From: Lysobacterales bacterium
Lineage (GTDB): Bacteria; Pseudomonadota; Gammaproteobacteria; Xanthomonadales; Marinicellaceae
NCBI GenBank assembly: GCA_020442665.1
Contig: JAGRJP010000024.1
Location: 1-43,892 of the forward strand
Reading direction: 5' to 3'
DNA: 43,892 nucleotides
Shown here piece by piece: positions 8,906 through 16,955 of this stretch; the first letter of the stretch is position 1, and each line of letters starts with the position of its first letter. The translations under genes were made by a program, and so were the position numbers. The notes under the pieces are model-generated. The model was given only the letters and a program-made list of their open reading frames with translations. It did no database searches and was not told where the DNA came from.

Positions 8906-9652
8906 ATGTCAAAGAAAAAAATTATCATTGTTCAAACCGGAGAACCCATAGCTTCTGCACTTGAGAAGTATGGTGATTTTGATGAACTTTTCATCAGAGC
9001 AATGAAAGTGGATCCTGATTTGATCGAAACTTACAGAGTTTATCAGAGCGAAGATGACAATGTAATTTTCCCGGATGTTGACAAAATTGCCGGATTAATT
9101 ATTACCGGATCACCGGCTATGGTTACTGAGAAACATTCTTGGTCGGAAGCAACAGTTGAGTGGCTGAAACAATTTTTAAGAACTGATATTCCGGCGATTG
9201 GGATTTGTTATGGGCACCAATTGCTGGCAACCGCCTTGGGAGGAAAAGTTGATTGGAACCCCAATGGACGACAAATTGGCGGTGTAAAACTCAAACACAC
9301 TGAACACATTTATGATGATCCATTACTGGCATCATTAAGCAATCGAATTGACAATGAGGTTCATTTACTGGCAACTCACATGCAATCGGTGGTGCAATTA
9401 CCTGACGAAGTGACACTATTAGGAGCAACCGACCGCGACCCGCACCATTGTTTCCGTTATAGAGAGAATGTTTGGGGATTGCAGTTTCATCCTGAATTCA
9501 CTTCAGAAATCATTATTGATTATATTCTGGCAAGAGCAGAAGACATTGAAAACGAAGGCATAAATACAGAAAAGTTAATCGAAGATATTATTGAGAATGA
9601 TAACGGCTCAATTATTTTACAAAACTTTAGAAAGTTGTGTCTGGGTTATTAA
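8906..9652 (+). CDS. Class-I glutamine amidotransferase (GMP synthase-like, stand-alone)
   Basis: A 248-residue protein with the class-I amidotransferase fold. The nucleophile cysteine is in GICYGHQ (Cys101) and the remaining triad in LQFHPEF (His195, Glu197). The domain would release ammonia from glutamine for transfer to an unknown acceptor or hydrolyse gamma-glutamyl bonds. There is no synthetase domain, unlike GuaA. Stand-alone members of this type are usually called GMP synthase-like or gamma-glutamyl hydrolase-like. It starts 7 nt after the secretion ATPase stop and ends the long + strand run; an MscS gene converges 18 nt away. The acceptor substrate cannot be deduced. Confidence 0.85.
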   Translation: MSKKKIIIVQTGEPIASALEKYGDFDELFIRAMKVDPDLIETYRVYQSEDDNVIFPDVDKIAGLIITGSPAMVTEKHSWSEATVEWLKQFLRTDIPAIGICYGHQLLATALGGKVDWNPNGRQIGGVKLKHTEHIYDDPLLASLSNRIDNEVHLLATHMQSVVQLPDEVTLLGATDRDPHHCFRYRENVWGLQFHPEFTSEIIIDYILARAEDIENEGINTEKLIEDIIENDNGSIILQNFRKLCLGY

Positions 9653-9670
9653 TTAAAAATTAGCATAAAA

Positions 9671-10771
9671 TTAAACCTCTTCTTGTGAATTTAACTCCAT
9701 TTCCTGTGCTGATGAAACTTCCTGATGCATGATTGGTGTTGCCAGAGATAAATTAAATTCTTTCTGCAAGTCAAATGCCGCAAGATTAATCGCATAGCGA
9801 GCGGCTTTTAGTTGATAGATGTTTTCCAGTTGATAATGAATTCGCCATAAAATGGCATGATCCCCGGCTTCCACAAGTGAAATTTTAGGCTTTTTATCAA
9901 TATTAAGTGCGTTGTTCTTTTCGCATGCTTCTTCCCAAACCTTTGCAAAATAATCTTCAACGACATCTGCCGGAGTTGAATAGCCAATTTTGTATTCAAT
10001 AAAATCATTCCAGGAAGAGTGCCCGGCTCGATTGAGGATTTCTATTTTTGTTTGTCGCAATTTTGAATTGGGAATAACGACTTTATGCTTTTGAACCAAA
10101 TCTCTGAATGTCGTTTGTGTCAAAGAAATTTTATGTGTAATTCCAAGAATATTAAATTCAGGAATCCGACAAACTACACCCGGTTCCAAGTCATGATTAT
10201 AAAGCAGTATCAAACCCTGAGCACTATCAACTGCCCAGGCATCTTTGGTTGCGAACAATATAACCAGCAAGCCACCCAACGCACCTGTTGCCTGCAGCCA
10301 ATTGGTGACATTCCAAATATTCACCAATAATAAAACCGCGGCAATTAAGGTGATGAAGATAATCAAGATGTACATCATTTCTGATTTGTAAGTACCTGTG
10401 GTGACATCTTCACCTTCGATATTTTTTATCTTGCCGTAGTGTTGCAATGCCCATGCGTGTGAGAATTGAATAAAAAGATAGGAAACCAGCAAAACAAGCC
10501 CTGTTTGAGAAACCTTTAGCAACCATTCATTTTCTTTACTGTTACCATTAACCAAGGCGTCGATTACATAAATCATCAAGAGTAAGAAGTTTAAAAATCG
10601 CATCCAGCGGATTCGTTTATTGTTCCTTTCCTCATCATGAGTGGGTTTTATGATATACCTGAAAATAACTCCCGAGAGAACGAAAAATAACAGATTCAGG
10701 GCAATCACAATCTGTCCAAAACTGGAAAGATGATTGATATAAGAAACGATAAAATCGAAAAATTCTTTCAT
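9671..10771 (-). CDS. MscS-family mechanosensitive ion channel
   Basis: A 366-residue inner-membrane protein. Four or five hydrophobic helices occupy about residues 10-175; the last one, with GALGGLLVILFATKDAWAVDSAQGL, is the pore-lining helix and its exit. A beta domain follows with the typical VIPNSKLRQTKI block near residue 235, then a C-terminal alpha/beta domain. The family opens under membrane tension to release solutes on osmotic downshock. Here the pore helix is less Gly/Ala-regular than in E. coli MscS, so conductance may differ. It lies 6 nt downstream of the DedA-fusion gene and is the last gene of the hemL-dedA-mscS unit. Confidence 0.85.
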   Translation of the reverse strand: MKEFFDFIVSYINHLSSFGQIVIALNLLFFVLSGVIFRYIIKPTHDEERNNKRIRWMRFLNFLLLMIYVIDALVNGNSKENEWLLKVSQTGLVLLVSYLFIQFSHAWALQHYGKIKNIEGEDVTTGTYKSEMMYILIIFITLIAAVLLLVNIWNVTNWLQATGALGGLLVILFATKDAWAVDSAQGLILLYNHDLEPGVVCRIPEFNILGITHKISLTQTTFRDLVQKHKVVIPNSKLRQTKIEILNRAGHSSWNDFIEYKIGYSTPADVVEDYFAKVWEEACEKNNALNIDKKPKISLVEAGDHAILWRIHYQLENIYQLKAARYAINLAAFDLQKEFNLSLATPIMHQEVSSAQEMELNSQEEV

Positions 10772-10777
10772 TAAAAA

Positions 10778-12700
10778 TTAATTGCCACGAATGAAATATT
10801 GATTGTTACTAAACTTATAGGACAGATTATCAGAATTTTCAATGGTTTCAACCAGAAATTTCAAATCCACAGGTTGGTCAATGCTTTTCCAGAAGGTTAA
10901 ACCCCACTCTTCTGACACTTTATTGACTCTTACATAGCCATTATAGACATCAAAAGAGGAATCAATAATCTCGGCAGGCTGTTTCCACAAATGCATGGTG
11001 GTCAGTTTGTCATTATCTTTCTTAGATAAAATTACTGTCTCGATTTTGCCATTATTTGTTGATGGAATGACTACAAATTCTTCACTTTCTTCAATATCAG
11101 AACTCAACGCCGTCCAAACATCTTTCCATGCTTGAGGCTGCTTGGATTGCCAGCCTTCAGACACAAATTTTTCAGTGAATATATCAATATCACCAAGATA
11201 GCGGATTTGAAAAGGTTGCTTGGAACGACTTAACCAATCGAGTCGCTCTTCTTGCTGTGATTCTAACCATTGTTGAGTTGTTATTTTTGGAATTGCTTTT
11301 TGGTAAGTTGCTGTTGGAAAACTAAAGAAAATGAGAACCAAAACCGTGACGATACCTTGAAAGCTAAAATAAATGGCTGATACAGGCCAACCCAAAAATT
11401 GTTTTCGATTACGCATACGGTAAGCAATTGCAACAATAGCTGCCCAAAATACGGCACTGAATACTGAAATCAATACCACACCTAAACCCATTTGCATAAA
11501 AAATAGCTGTGTAAATGCAGTTAAAGCAATCAATAATGTTGCCAAAGTATAGGGCCAAGCACGCATTTTATGAGGCAATGCACCGGATATTAATGCTGCC
11601 CAGAACGATATGACACAGACGAACCATGTCAGATGATAAATTCCAAACCAACTGGAGTTATCAGCTGAAAAGTAGTTAATCAGTACCGACAATAAATATC
11701 CGCTGACAACGATAAAGCCCCAATGTTTGGATGCTGTTATTCGACGACGACGCAGCAACCACAGTAATACAAACAGTGAAGAAACAAAAACTGTCAGATC
11801 ATGCGTTATTGCAAGAAAAAATGCCAATACCGGTTGCGTCCAGTCCGTATGAAAGGCTTGCATGAAAGCACTGACTTGTTGTGACCAATTTTGAATAGCA
11901 TCGCTATTGAGAATCACAAATAACGAAGCAACCGTCAATGCCAGTATAAATGAAGCCATCAATGCCAAAGAACCTGTTTCCGGTTTTCTCGGGTCAATCA
12001 AACCGGAAGTCACCTTTCCGAAATGGGGATGTTTTTGCGACCAGACAAGAGTTTTACTTAGGATTGTATGAGCTCTGGGAAGTAAGAACCCATAAACCGC
12101 ATGAATCACCCAGTAAACAACAAAAACAACAACTGCGAAAGCCAGTACCAGTAACGATAGTGCACCGGCAACTTTTGACATCGCTCCCATAGCATTTCCA
12201 AACAACATTCCGGGCAATAAATAAAAAGGCGACCATAATATAGCCGCAACAGTACTGATTATCAGGTATTTTCTTAGCGGCATTTCCATTACACCGGCAA
12301 TTGCAGGTATGATTGGGCGAACCAGCCCCACAAATCGTCCAATGAAAACACTCAAAGCTCCCCATTTAGCAAAAAAACTCTGTCCTTGCTCAATCAGTTT
12401 GGGGAATTTATAAATCGGCCACATTTTCAGTAAGCCTTTTTTATAATGCCTGCCTATCCAGAAACTAATTCCATCACCCGCAAATGCCCCTAACGAAGCA
12501 GTAATCCAAGCCAGTTTAAAATCAACGACTCCGAGTCCAATCAGTGTTCCCAAGCCAACCAACAACGCTGCGCCAGGGAGCAGAATTCCCACCAGCAAAA
12601 GTGATTCTCCCAACGCGACAATAAAAATCATCCAGCCGGTTGCGTGAGGATGGGCTTGAACCCATTCTAAAGTTGCTTGCAGCCAAGAGGATGTTTCCAT
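10778..12700 (-). CDS. DedA-family membrane protein fused to degenerate PAP2-like middle and LssY_C-type tail
   Basis: A 640-residue protein. Residues about 1-200 are a DedA/SNARE-associated domain with FGLR-like signatures (GESLLLVGILLPG; GRFVGLVRPIIPAIAGV), the family of undecaprenyl-phosphate or phospholipid translocases. A second hydrophobic block (about 240-460) sits where related proteins carry a PAP2 phosphatase. I see none of the catalytic triplet K-x6-RP, PSGH and SR-x5-H-x3-D there. The C-terminal soluble part (about 480-640), including IRYLGDIDIFTEKFVSEGW and TMHLW, resembles the LssY_C domain. It may couple lipid flipping to a sensing or structural role. It lies 6 nt after hemL and 6 nt before mscS. 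Confidence 0.8.
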   Translation of the reverse strand: METSSWLQATLEWVQAHPHATGWMIFIVALGESLLLVGILLPGAALLVGLGTLIGLGVVDFKLAWITASLGAFAGDGISFWIGRHYKKGLLKMWPIYKFPKLIEQGQSFFAKWGALSVFIGRFVGLVRPIIPAIAGVMEMPLRKYLIISTVAAILWSPFYLLPGMLFGNAMGAMSKVAGALSLLVLAFAVVVFVVYWVIHAVYGFLLPRAHTILSKTLVWSQKHPHFGKVTSGLIDPRKPETGSLALMASFILALTVASLFVILNSDAIQNWSQQVSAFMQAFHTDWTQPVLAFFLAITHDLTVFVSSLFVLLWLLRRRRITASKHWGFIVVSGYLLSVLINYFSADNSSWFGIYHLTWFVCVISFWAALISGALPHKMRAWPYTLATLLIALTAFTQLFFMQMGLGVVLISVFSAVFWAAIVAIAYRMRNRKQFLGWPVSAIYFSFQGIVTVLVLIFFSFPTATYQKAIPKITTQQWLESQQEERLDWLSRSKQPFQIRYLGDIDIFTEKFVSEGWQSKQPQAWKDVWTALSSDIEESEEFVVIPSTNNGKIETVILSKKDNDKLTTMHLWKQPAEIIDSSFDVYNGYVRVNKVSEEWGLTFWKSIDQPVDLKFLVETIENSDNLSYKFSNNQYFIRGN

Positions 12701-12706
12701 CTTTTC

Positions 12707-13984
12707 TTAAAGCTCCGAAAATGCAATTGTTGCTGCTTTTAAGGTTTTGCTTAATGTCACTTCATCATGAGTAGACGAGACAAAACCAGCTTCATAAGCT
12801 GATGGAGCTAAATAAACGCCGTTCTCTAGCATCTTATGGAAAAAGTCTTTAAAACTTTGTTCATTGCAATTGGATAAGTCGGCAAAATTATTAATTTCAG
12901 ATTTTTCAGTGAAGAACAATCCAAACATTCCTCCCAAATTCACTGTATGGAAAGGAATATTATTTTGCTTGGCAATTTTTTCCAAACCATCAACCAGTTT
13001 TTGCGTTTTATGGCTCAAATCTTCGTAAAATCCGGGTTTTGAAATAATATCCAACATCACCGAACCTGCCGTCATTGCCACCGGGTTTCCTGATAGGGTT
13101 CCTGCTTGATAAACCGGACCTAAAGGAGCAATATGCGACATAATTTCTTTTTTACCACCAAAAGCGCCAACAGGAAGCCCGCCACCAATGACTTTCCCGA
13201 AAGTCGATAAATCAGGAGTGATTCCATAAACTTCCTGAGCGCCACCCAGAGCCACTCTGAATCCGGTCATTACTTCGTCAAAAATTAACACTGTTCCATA
13301 TTTATCACACAAATCACGAACACCTTGCAAATATCCGTCTTTCGGCAAAATCATGTTCATATTTCCGGCAATCGGTTCAATAATAATCGCTGCCACATCA
13401 TCTCCGTGAGCTTTCATAATTTGTTCCAAAGCATCCAAATCATTATAAGCAGCGGTTAAAGTCAAGTCGGCAACTGCAGCAGGAACACCCGGTGAACCTG
13501 GAATTCCCAAAGTCAACACTCCGCTTCCAGCTTTTACTAAAAATGAATCTGCGTGACCATGATAGCAACCTTCAAATTTAATGATCTTATTTCTTCCGGT
13601 ATAACCTCTGGCCAAACGAATCGCGCTCATGGTTGCTTCTGTTCCCGAATTCACCATCCGAACCATATCCAGAGATGGAATCAATGAACACATTTTTTCA
13701 GCGACTGTAACCTCTTGTTCTACCGGAGTTCCAAAGCTCATGCCTCTATCCACAGCTTTATGCACTGCTTTTAAAACTTTTTTATTACAATGCCCGGCAA
13801 TCATGGGTCCCCATGAACCGATATAGTCGATGTATTCATTATCCTCAACATCGTAAATATAAGGACCATCAGCTTTTTTGATAAATAACGGTTCGCCACC
13901 GACCCCTTTGAAGGCTCTGACAGGTGAATTCACTCCACCAGGAATAACATGTTGTGCTTTATTGAATAAATCGTGATTTTTCAT
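12707..13984 (-). CDS. hemL: Glutamate-1-semialdehyde 2,1-aminomutase
   Basis: A 425-residue PLP enzyme that converts glutamate-1-semialdehyde to 5-aminolevulinate, the second step of the C5 route to haem. The N-terminus [15 protein letters not shown], the [17 protein letters not shown] block, the cofactor aspartate in [10 protein letters not shown] and the Schiff-base lysine in TFGKVIGGG (Lys264) are all intact, and the length equals E. coli HemL (426). It heads a - strand unit with the DedA-fusion and MscS genes, an association without obvious biochemical reason. Aerobic haem synthesis is also represented by hemF in this window. No good Shine-Dalgarno is seen before ATG 13984. Confidence 0.96.
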   Translation of the reverse strand: MKNHDLFNKAQHVIPGGVNSPVRAFKGVGGEPLFIKKADGPYIYDVEDNEYIDYIGSWGPMIAGHCNKKVLKAVHKAVDRGMSFGTPVEQEVTVAEKMCSLIPSLDMVRMVNSGTEATMSAIRLARGYTGRNKIIKFEGCYHGHADSFLVKAGSGVLTLGIPGSPGVPAAVADLTLTAAYNDLDALEQIMKAHGDDVAAIIIEPIAGNMNMILPKDGYLQGVRDLCDKYGTVLIFDEVMTGFRVALGGAQEVYGITPDLSTFGKVIGGGLPVGAFGGKKEIMSHIAPLGPVYQAGTLSGNPVAMTAGSVMLDIISKPGFYEDLSHKTQKLVDGLEKIAKQNNIPFHTVNLGGMFGLFFTEKSEINNFADLSNCNEQSFKDFFHKMLENGVYLAPSAYEAGFVSSTHDEVTLSKTLKAATIAFSEL

Positions 13985-14080
13985 AATGTGATAGATTTTG
14001 TAATATCGACATTATAAATGTTCACCTGCTAATTTGGTAAACCAAGTTTCTGAAAATGTTAAATTTTTTTGTTACTTTGT

Positions 14081-14100
14081 TCACATGCAAATCCATGTGA
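14081..14100. promoter_or_regulatory. Perfect 7-bp inverted repeat between hemL and a small membrane gene
   Basis: Arms TCACATG (14081-14087) and CATGTGA (14094-14100) flank a 6-base centre. The site lies in the divergent gap between hemL (-) and the 53-codon gene (+), about 41 bp before the latter's ATG and about 97 bp from the hemL start. A dyad of this size and position suggests a protein operator. A short RNA hairpin is the alternative; no T-run follows it. Confidence 0.45.
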
Positions 14101-14141
14101 TGTATTTTACAATGACAGAACAATGACACTAAGAGACTGAT

Positions 14142-14303
14142 ATGAGAGCGCTTCTTCTAATTATTTTGGCAACATTGGCAATAATTCTATATTCCATCGG
14201 TTTTAAAATCGGATCCTTGTTTATATTTATGCTAGCAGCAGGAGTTGAACTCTCATTCTGGGTTTTCGCTTTTTATCGTAAGCCCCAAAAACCTGAAAAA
14301 TAA
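14142..14303 (+). CDS. Small two-helix membrane protein (53 residues)
   Basis: A short open frame starting at ATG 14142 and ending at TAA 14301-14303. Residues about 3-19 and 23-45 are two hydrophobic segments, linked by a short turn containing SIGFKIG, and the tail is basic and polar (RKPQKPEK). The composition and topology are those of a genuine small membrane protein rather than random sequence. An AAGAGA stretch lies 5-10 nt upstream as a modest ribosome-binding site, and an inverted repeat is about 40 bp upstream. It is alone on the + strand between divergent hemL and convergent tex. Its function is unknown. Confidence 0.6.
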   Translation: MRALLLIILATLAIILYSIGFKIGSLFIFMLAAGVELSFWVFAFYRKPQKPEK

Positions 14304-14338
14304 ATACCCAAAACCTACAGTTCATTATTTCAAAAAAA

Positions 14339-16654
14339 TCACTTTTTCTTAGCTTTGGAAAACGCTTGAGCCAAACTACCCATGGAATTAATCTTCTGAG
14401 AAAAATGACTCCGTTTGTTCGGTGATTGATTGTCTCGTTTCTTCTCCGATTGGTTCTTAGGTTTCACCGATGCTTGTGGAGTCACTCCACTTTTAGCAGA
14501 TAAAGAGATTCGTTTACGAGGAACATCGACTTCCAGAACCGTCAATTTCAGAATATCACCGGCTTTAACAACTTCCGAAGGATCTTTTACAAAGTTATCA
14601 GATAGCTGTGAAATATGAACTAAACCATCCTGATGCACACCAATATCCACAAAAGCTCCAAATGCGGTGACATTGGTAACAACACCTTCGAGTTTCATCC
14701 CCTCTTTTAAATCTGAAATCGTTTGCACCTCATCATCAAAAACAGCTGTTTTAAACTCTCCACGAGGGTCTCGCCCGGGCTTCTTCAACTCAGCAATGAC
14801 GTCCTTAATTGTTTCCAAACCATAATCATCATTAATGAAATCACGAGGATTCAGTTTATTGAGTTTATCTGATTTACCGATAACGTCTTCTATTTTACAG
14901 TTGAGCGAATTTACAATTTTCTCTACTAGAGGGTAGGATTCAGGATGAACTGCTGACTGATCCAAAGGTTGCTCGCCGTTTCTGATACGTAAAAATCCGG
15001 CACATTGAGTGAACATTTTATCACCCAAGCGTTTAACATTAAGAAGTTGCTGTCTATTGACAAAGCGTCCATTCTCATCCCTATAATTGACGATTTCCTG
15101 AGCAACAGAATCACTGATTCCTGCCACATACTTTAATAATTCAGTTGAAGCAGTATTGACATCAACACCTACAGAGTTCACACAATCTTCAACGGTATCT
15201 CCCAGAGCCTTGTTCAGTTGGGATTGGTTCACATCATGTTGATATTGACCAACTCCTATGGCTTTTGGCTCAATTTTCACCAGCTCAGCCAACGGATCTT
15301 GCAAGCGACGCGCAATTGAAACTGAGCCACGATAACTCACGTCCAAATCAGGAAATTCTTTAGCCGCTGTTTCCGATGCGGAATAAACAGAAGCCCCTGC
15401 TTCTGAAATCATAATTTTTTGGGCTTTAAGATCTTTATTCTGCTTCAATATTTCAGCCATCATCTGATCAGTTTCTCTGGAAGCTGTGCCATTGCCGATA
15501 CTAACCAGTTCAATATCGTATTTCTTTATCAGTGAAACGACTTTAACTTTAGCCTGTTCCCATTGTTTCTGTGGTGGATGCGGAAATATAACATCTTTGT
15601 CGAGTAACTTTCCTGTTTTATCAACAATCACCACTTTCACTCCGGTTCGATAACCCGGATCAAGACCCATTGTCGCTTTGCTTCCTGCCGGAGCGGCTAA
15701 TAAAATATCTTTCATGTTGCGACTAAAAACTTTAATCGCTTCAGTGTCTGCCAGCTCCCGTATTTGATTGGTCAATTGCAATGAAAGTCTCACATGAAGT
15801 TTTGCAACCCATGACAGCTCGACTGTTCGCATCAGCCATTCAGAACTCTGAACATCCCAACCCAAATGCTGTATGATTTTTGTGATTGCCGGATGTTGTT
15901 GGTTATCTGCTACCAATACATCAATCTTTAAACTCAAAAAGCCTTCATTTCTGCCACGCAATAATGCCAAGGTGCGATGGGATGGAATTTTATTCAGCTT
16001 TTCATTGAAGTCGAAATAATCTTTAAATTTAATCGCTTCTTGTTCTTTTGAAGTAACAACCGAAGATGAAATGATAGCATTTTCCCACATCCAGTCGCGC
16101 AAATCCTGAATCAAATTGGCATTCTCACCAATATCCTCCAAAGCAATTTGTCTCGCACCTTCTAGTGCTTGTTCAACTGTTTCAATGCCTTTTTCTGCAT
16201 CGATATATTTTTCTGCCAGATTCTCAATATTAGATTTCGGATTATTGATGAGATCTTTGAGTAATTGTTCCAGTCCGGCTTTTCGGGCAATCTGCGCCTT
16301 GGTTTCGCGTTTCTTTTTATACGGCAAATACAAATCTTCCAGTCGTGTTTTGGTATCAGCAGCAAGGATTTCTTTTTCCAGTTCACTCGTCAGTTTGCCT
16401 TGCTCTTTTATCAAGTCCAAGATTGAAGAGCGTCTTTCATCCAGCTCACGCAAATAAATTAGTTTCTCCTCTAACTGTCGCAACTGAGTATCATCAAGCC
16501 CACCGGTCACTTCTTTACGATAACGAGCAATGAAAGGAACAGTGTCTCCAGAATCCAGTAATTGGACAGCATTTTCGACTTGATTTGGCTTAGCATTGAT
16601 GAGTTTTGCGATAATTTCTGCGTGTGTCATAGCGTTTGTTTGGTAATTTTTCAT
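14339..16654 (-). CDS. tex: Tex-family RNA-binding transcription accessory protein
   Basis: A 771-residue cytoplasmic nucleic-acid-binding protein, close to the 773 of E. coli YhgF/Tex. Recognisable parts are the N-terminal Tex region with SGDTVPFIARYRKEVTGGLD, the YqgF-like RNase H-fold core starting near LGLDPGYRTGVK, helix-hairpin-helix elements around VGVDVNTASTELL and a C-terminal S1 domain (GVVTNVTAFGAFVDIG, about residue 660), then a basic tail with KKRDNQSPNKRSH. Tex acts in transcription and RNA metabolism and has been linked to toxin-gene expression in Bordetella. Either ATG 16654 or ATG 16630 (8 codons later) could start it; neither has a clear ribosome-binding site. Confidence 0.93.
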   Translation of the reverse strand: MKNYQTNAMTHAEIIAKLINAKPNQVENAVQLLDSGDTVPFIARYRKEVTGGLDDTQLRQLEEKLIYLRELDERRSSILDLIKEQGKLTSELEKEILAADTKTRLEDLYLPYKKKRETKAQIARKAGLEQLLKDLINNPKSNIENLAEKYIDAEKGIETVEQALEGARQIALEDIGENANLIQDLRDWMWENAIISSSVVTSKEQEAIKFKDYFDFNEKLNKIPSHRTLALLRGRNEGFLSLKIDVLVADNQQHPAITKIIQHLGWDVQSSEWLMRTVELSWVAKLHVRLSLQLTNQIRELADTEAIKVFSRNMKDILLAAPAGSKATMGLDPGYRTGVKVVIVDKTGKLLDKDVIFPHPPQKQWEQAKVKVVSLIKKYDIELVSIGNGTASRETDQMMAEILKQNKDLKAQKIMISEAGASVYSASETAAKEFPDLDVSYRGSVSIARRLQDPLAELVKIEPKAIGVGQYQHDVNQSQLNKALGDTVEDCVNSVGVDVNTASTELLKYVAGISDSVAQEIVNYRDENGRFVNRQQLLNVKRLGDKMFTQCAGFLRIRNGEQPLDQSAVHPESYPLVEKIVNSLNCKIEDVIGKSDKLNKLNPRDFINDDYGLETIKDVIAELKKPGRDPRGEFKTAVFDDEVQTISDLKEGMKLEGVVTNVTAFGAFVDIGVHQDGLVHISQLSDNFVKDPSEVVKAGDILKLTVLEVDVPRKRISLSAKSGVTPQASVKPKNQSEKKRDNQSPNKRSHFSQKINSMGSLAQAFSKAKKK

Positions 16655-16758
16655 AAGAGGAGAATTATAAAGGAAATAAATTTAAGAGTGTTTTAGAAAA
16701 ATATATTTTTAAATAAATCTGATGTTCTTTGGGACCTATTGCTTCGATATATAATATT

Positions 16759-16786
16759 CGTCATTTTCTCGTAGGCTGGAATCTAG
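16759..16786. repeat. Degenerate CGTCATTCCCGCG-type dispersed repeat
   Basis: The 28-bp stretch begins CGTCATTTTCTCGTAGG and ends CTGGAATCTAG. It closely resembles the palindromic proteobacterial repeat CGTCATTCCCGCG(N)AGGCGGGAATC, with several changes that spoil the hairpin arms. This is a recognition from memory, not an alignment. It would be a decayed copy. Confidence 0.5.
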
Positions 16787-16795
16787 TGAAACAAT

Positions 16796-16806
16796 GTCAT
16801 ACTGAG
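16796..16806 (+). repeat. GTCATACTGAG fragment, shared with 24675-24685 (opposite strand)
   Basis: GTCATACTGAG followed by CGATAG resembles the start of the widespread GTCATTCTGAGCGAAG-type intergenic repeat. The same 11 bases occur on the - strand upstream of the blaI-like gene, followed there by AGAATCGGGAAT. An 11-base match can arise by chance; the intergenic position of both makes a shared repeat plausible. Confidence 0.35.
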
Positions 16807-16860
16807 CGATAGTGCTTATATATGCACAAAAACATCACTTTACTAACAAGAATCACCCTG

Positions 16861-16952
16861 AAACTCACCATCTTTATTATTAATTACACATCGTTAATTA
16901 TTAATTGAAAGCCCCCTCAATCCCCTCTCAAAGAGAGGAAATATGTGAGTTT
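16861..16952. repeat. 92-bp block bounded by 8-bp inverted repeats (possible MITE-like remnant)
   Basis: AAACTCAC at 16861-16868 and GTGAGTTT at 16945-16952 are perfect inverted termini. Inside are an AT-rich part with TAATTATTAATT and a C-rich part beginning GAAAGCCCCCTCAATCCCC (16907-16925), a string that recurs in intergenic repeats of other bacteria. The block ends 3 bp before the stop codon of the pilin-fusion gene. Confidence 0.4.
16924..16938 (-). terminator. Short hairpin downstream of the pilin-fusion gene
   Basis: CCTCTC (16924-16929) and GAGAGG (16933-16938) form a perfect 6-bp stem with a 3-base loop, starting 18 bp past the stop of the 16956-19091 gene on the - strand. No T-run follows on that strand, so termination would be weak; it may simply be part of the repeat block. 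Confidence 0.35.
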
Positions 16953-16955
16953 TAA

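Larger units (their letters stand above)
16655..16955. other. Gene-free gap holding remnants of dispersed repeats
   Basis: This 301-bp stretch between tex and the pilin-fusion gene contains no convincing reading frame. It is AT-rich and carries, in order, a degenerate copy resembling the common CGTCATTCCCGCG-type repeat, a GTCATACTGAG fragment, and a 92-bp block with 8-bp terminal inverted repeats. The tex promoter must also lie near 16670-16720. Confidence 0.6.

Noticed and set aside
16116-16457. 113-residue frame antisense to tex
   Set aside because: It mirrors a highly conserved gene and its serine/leucine-rich composition is that of an antisense shadow.
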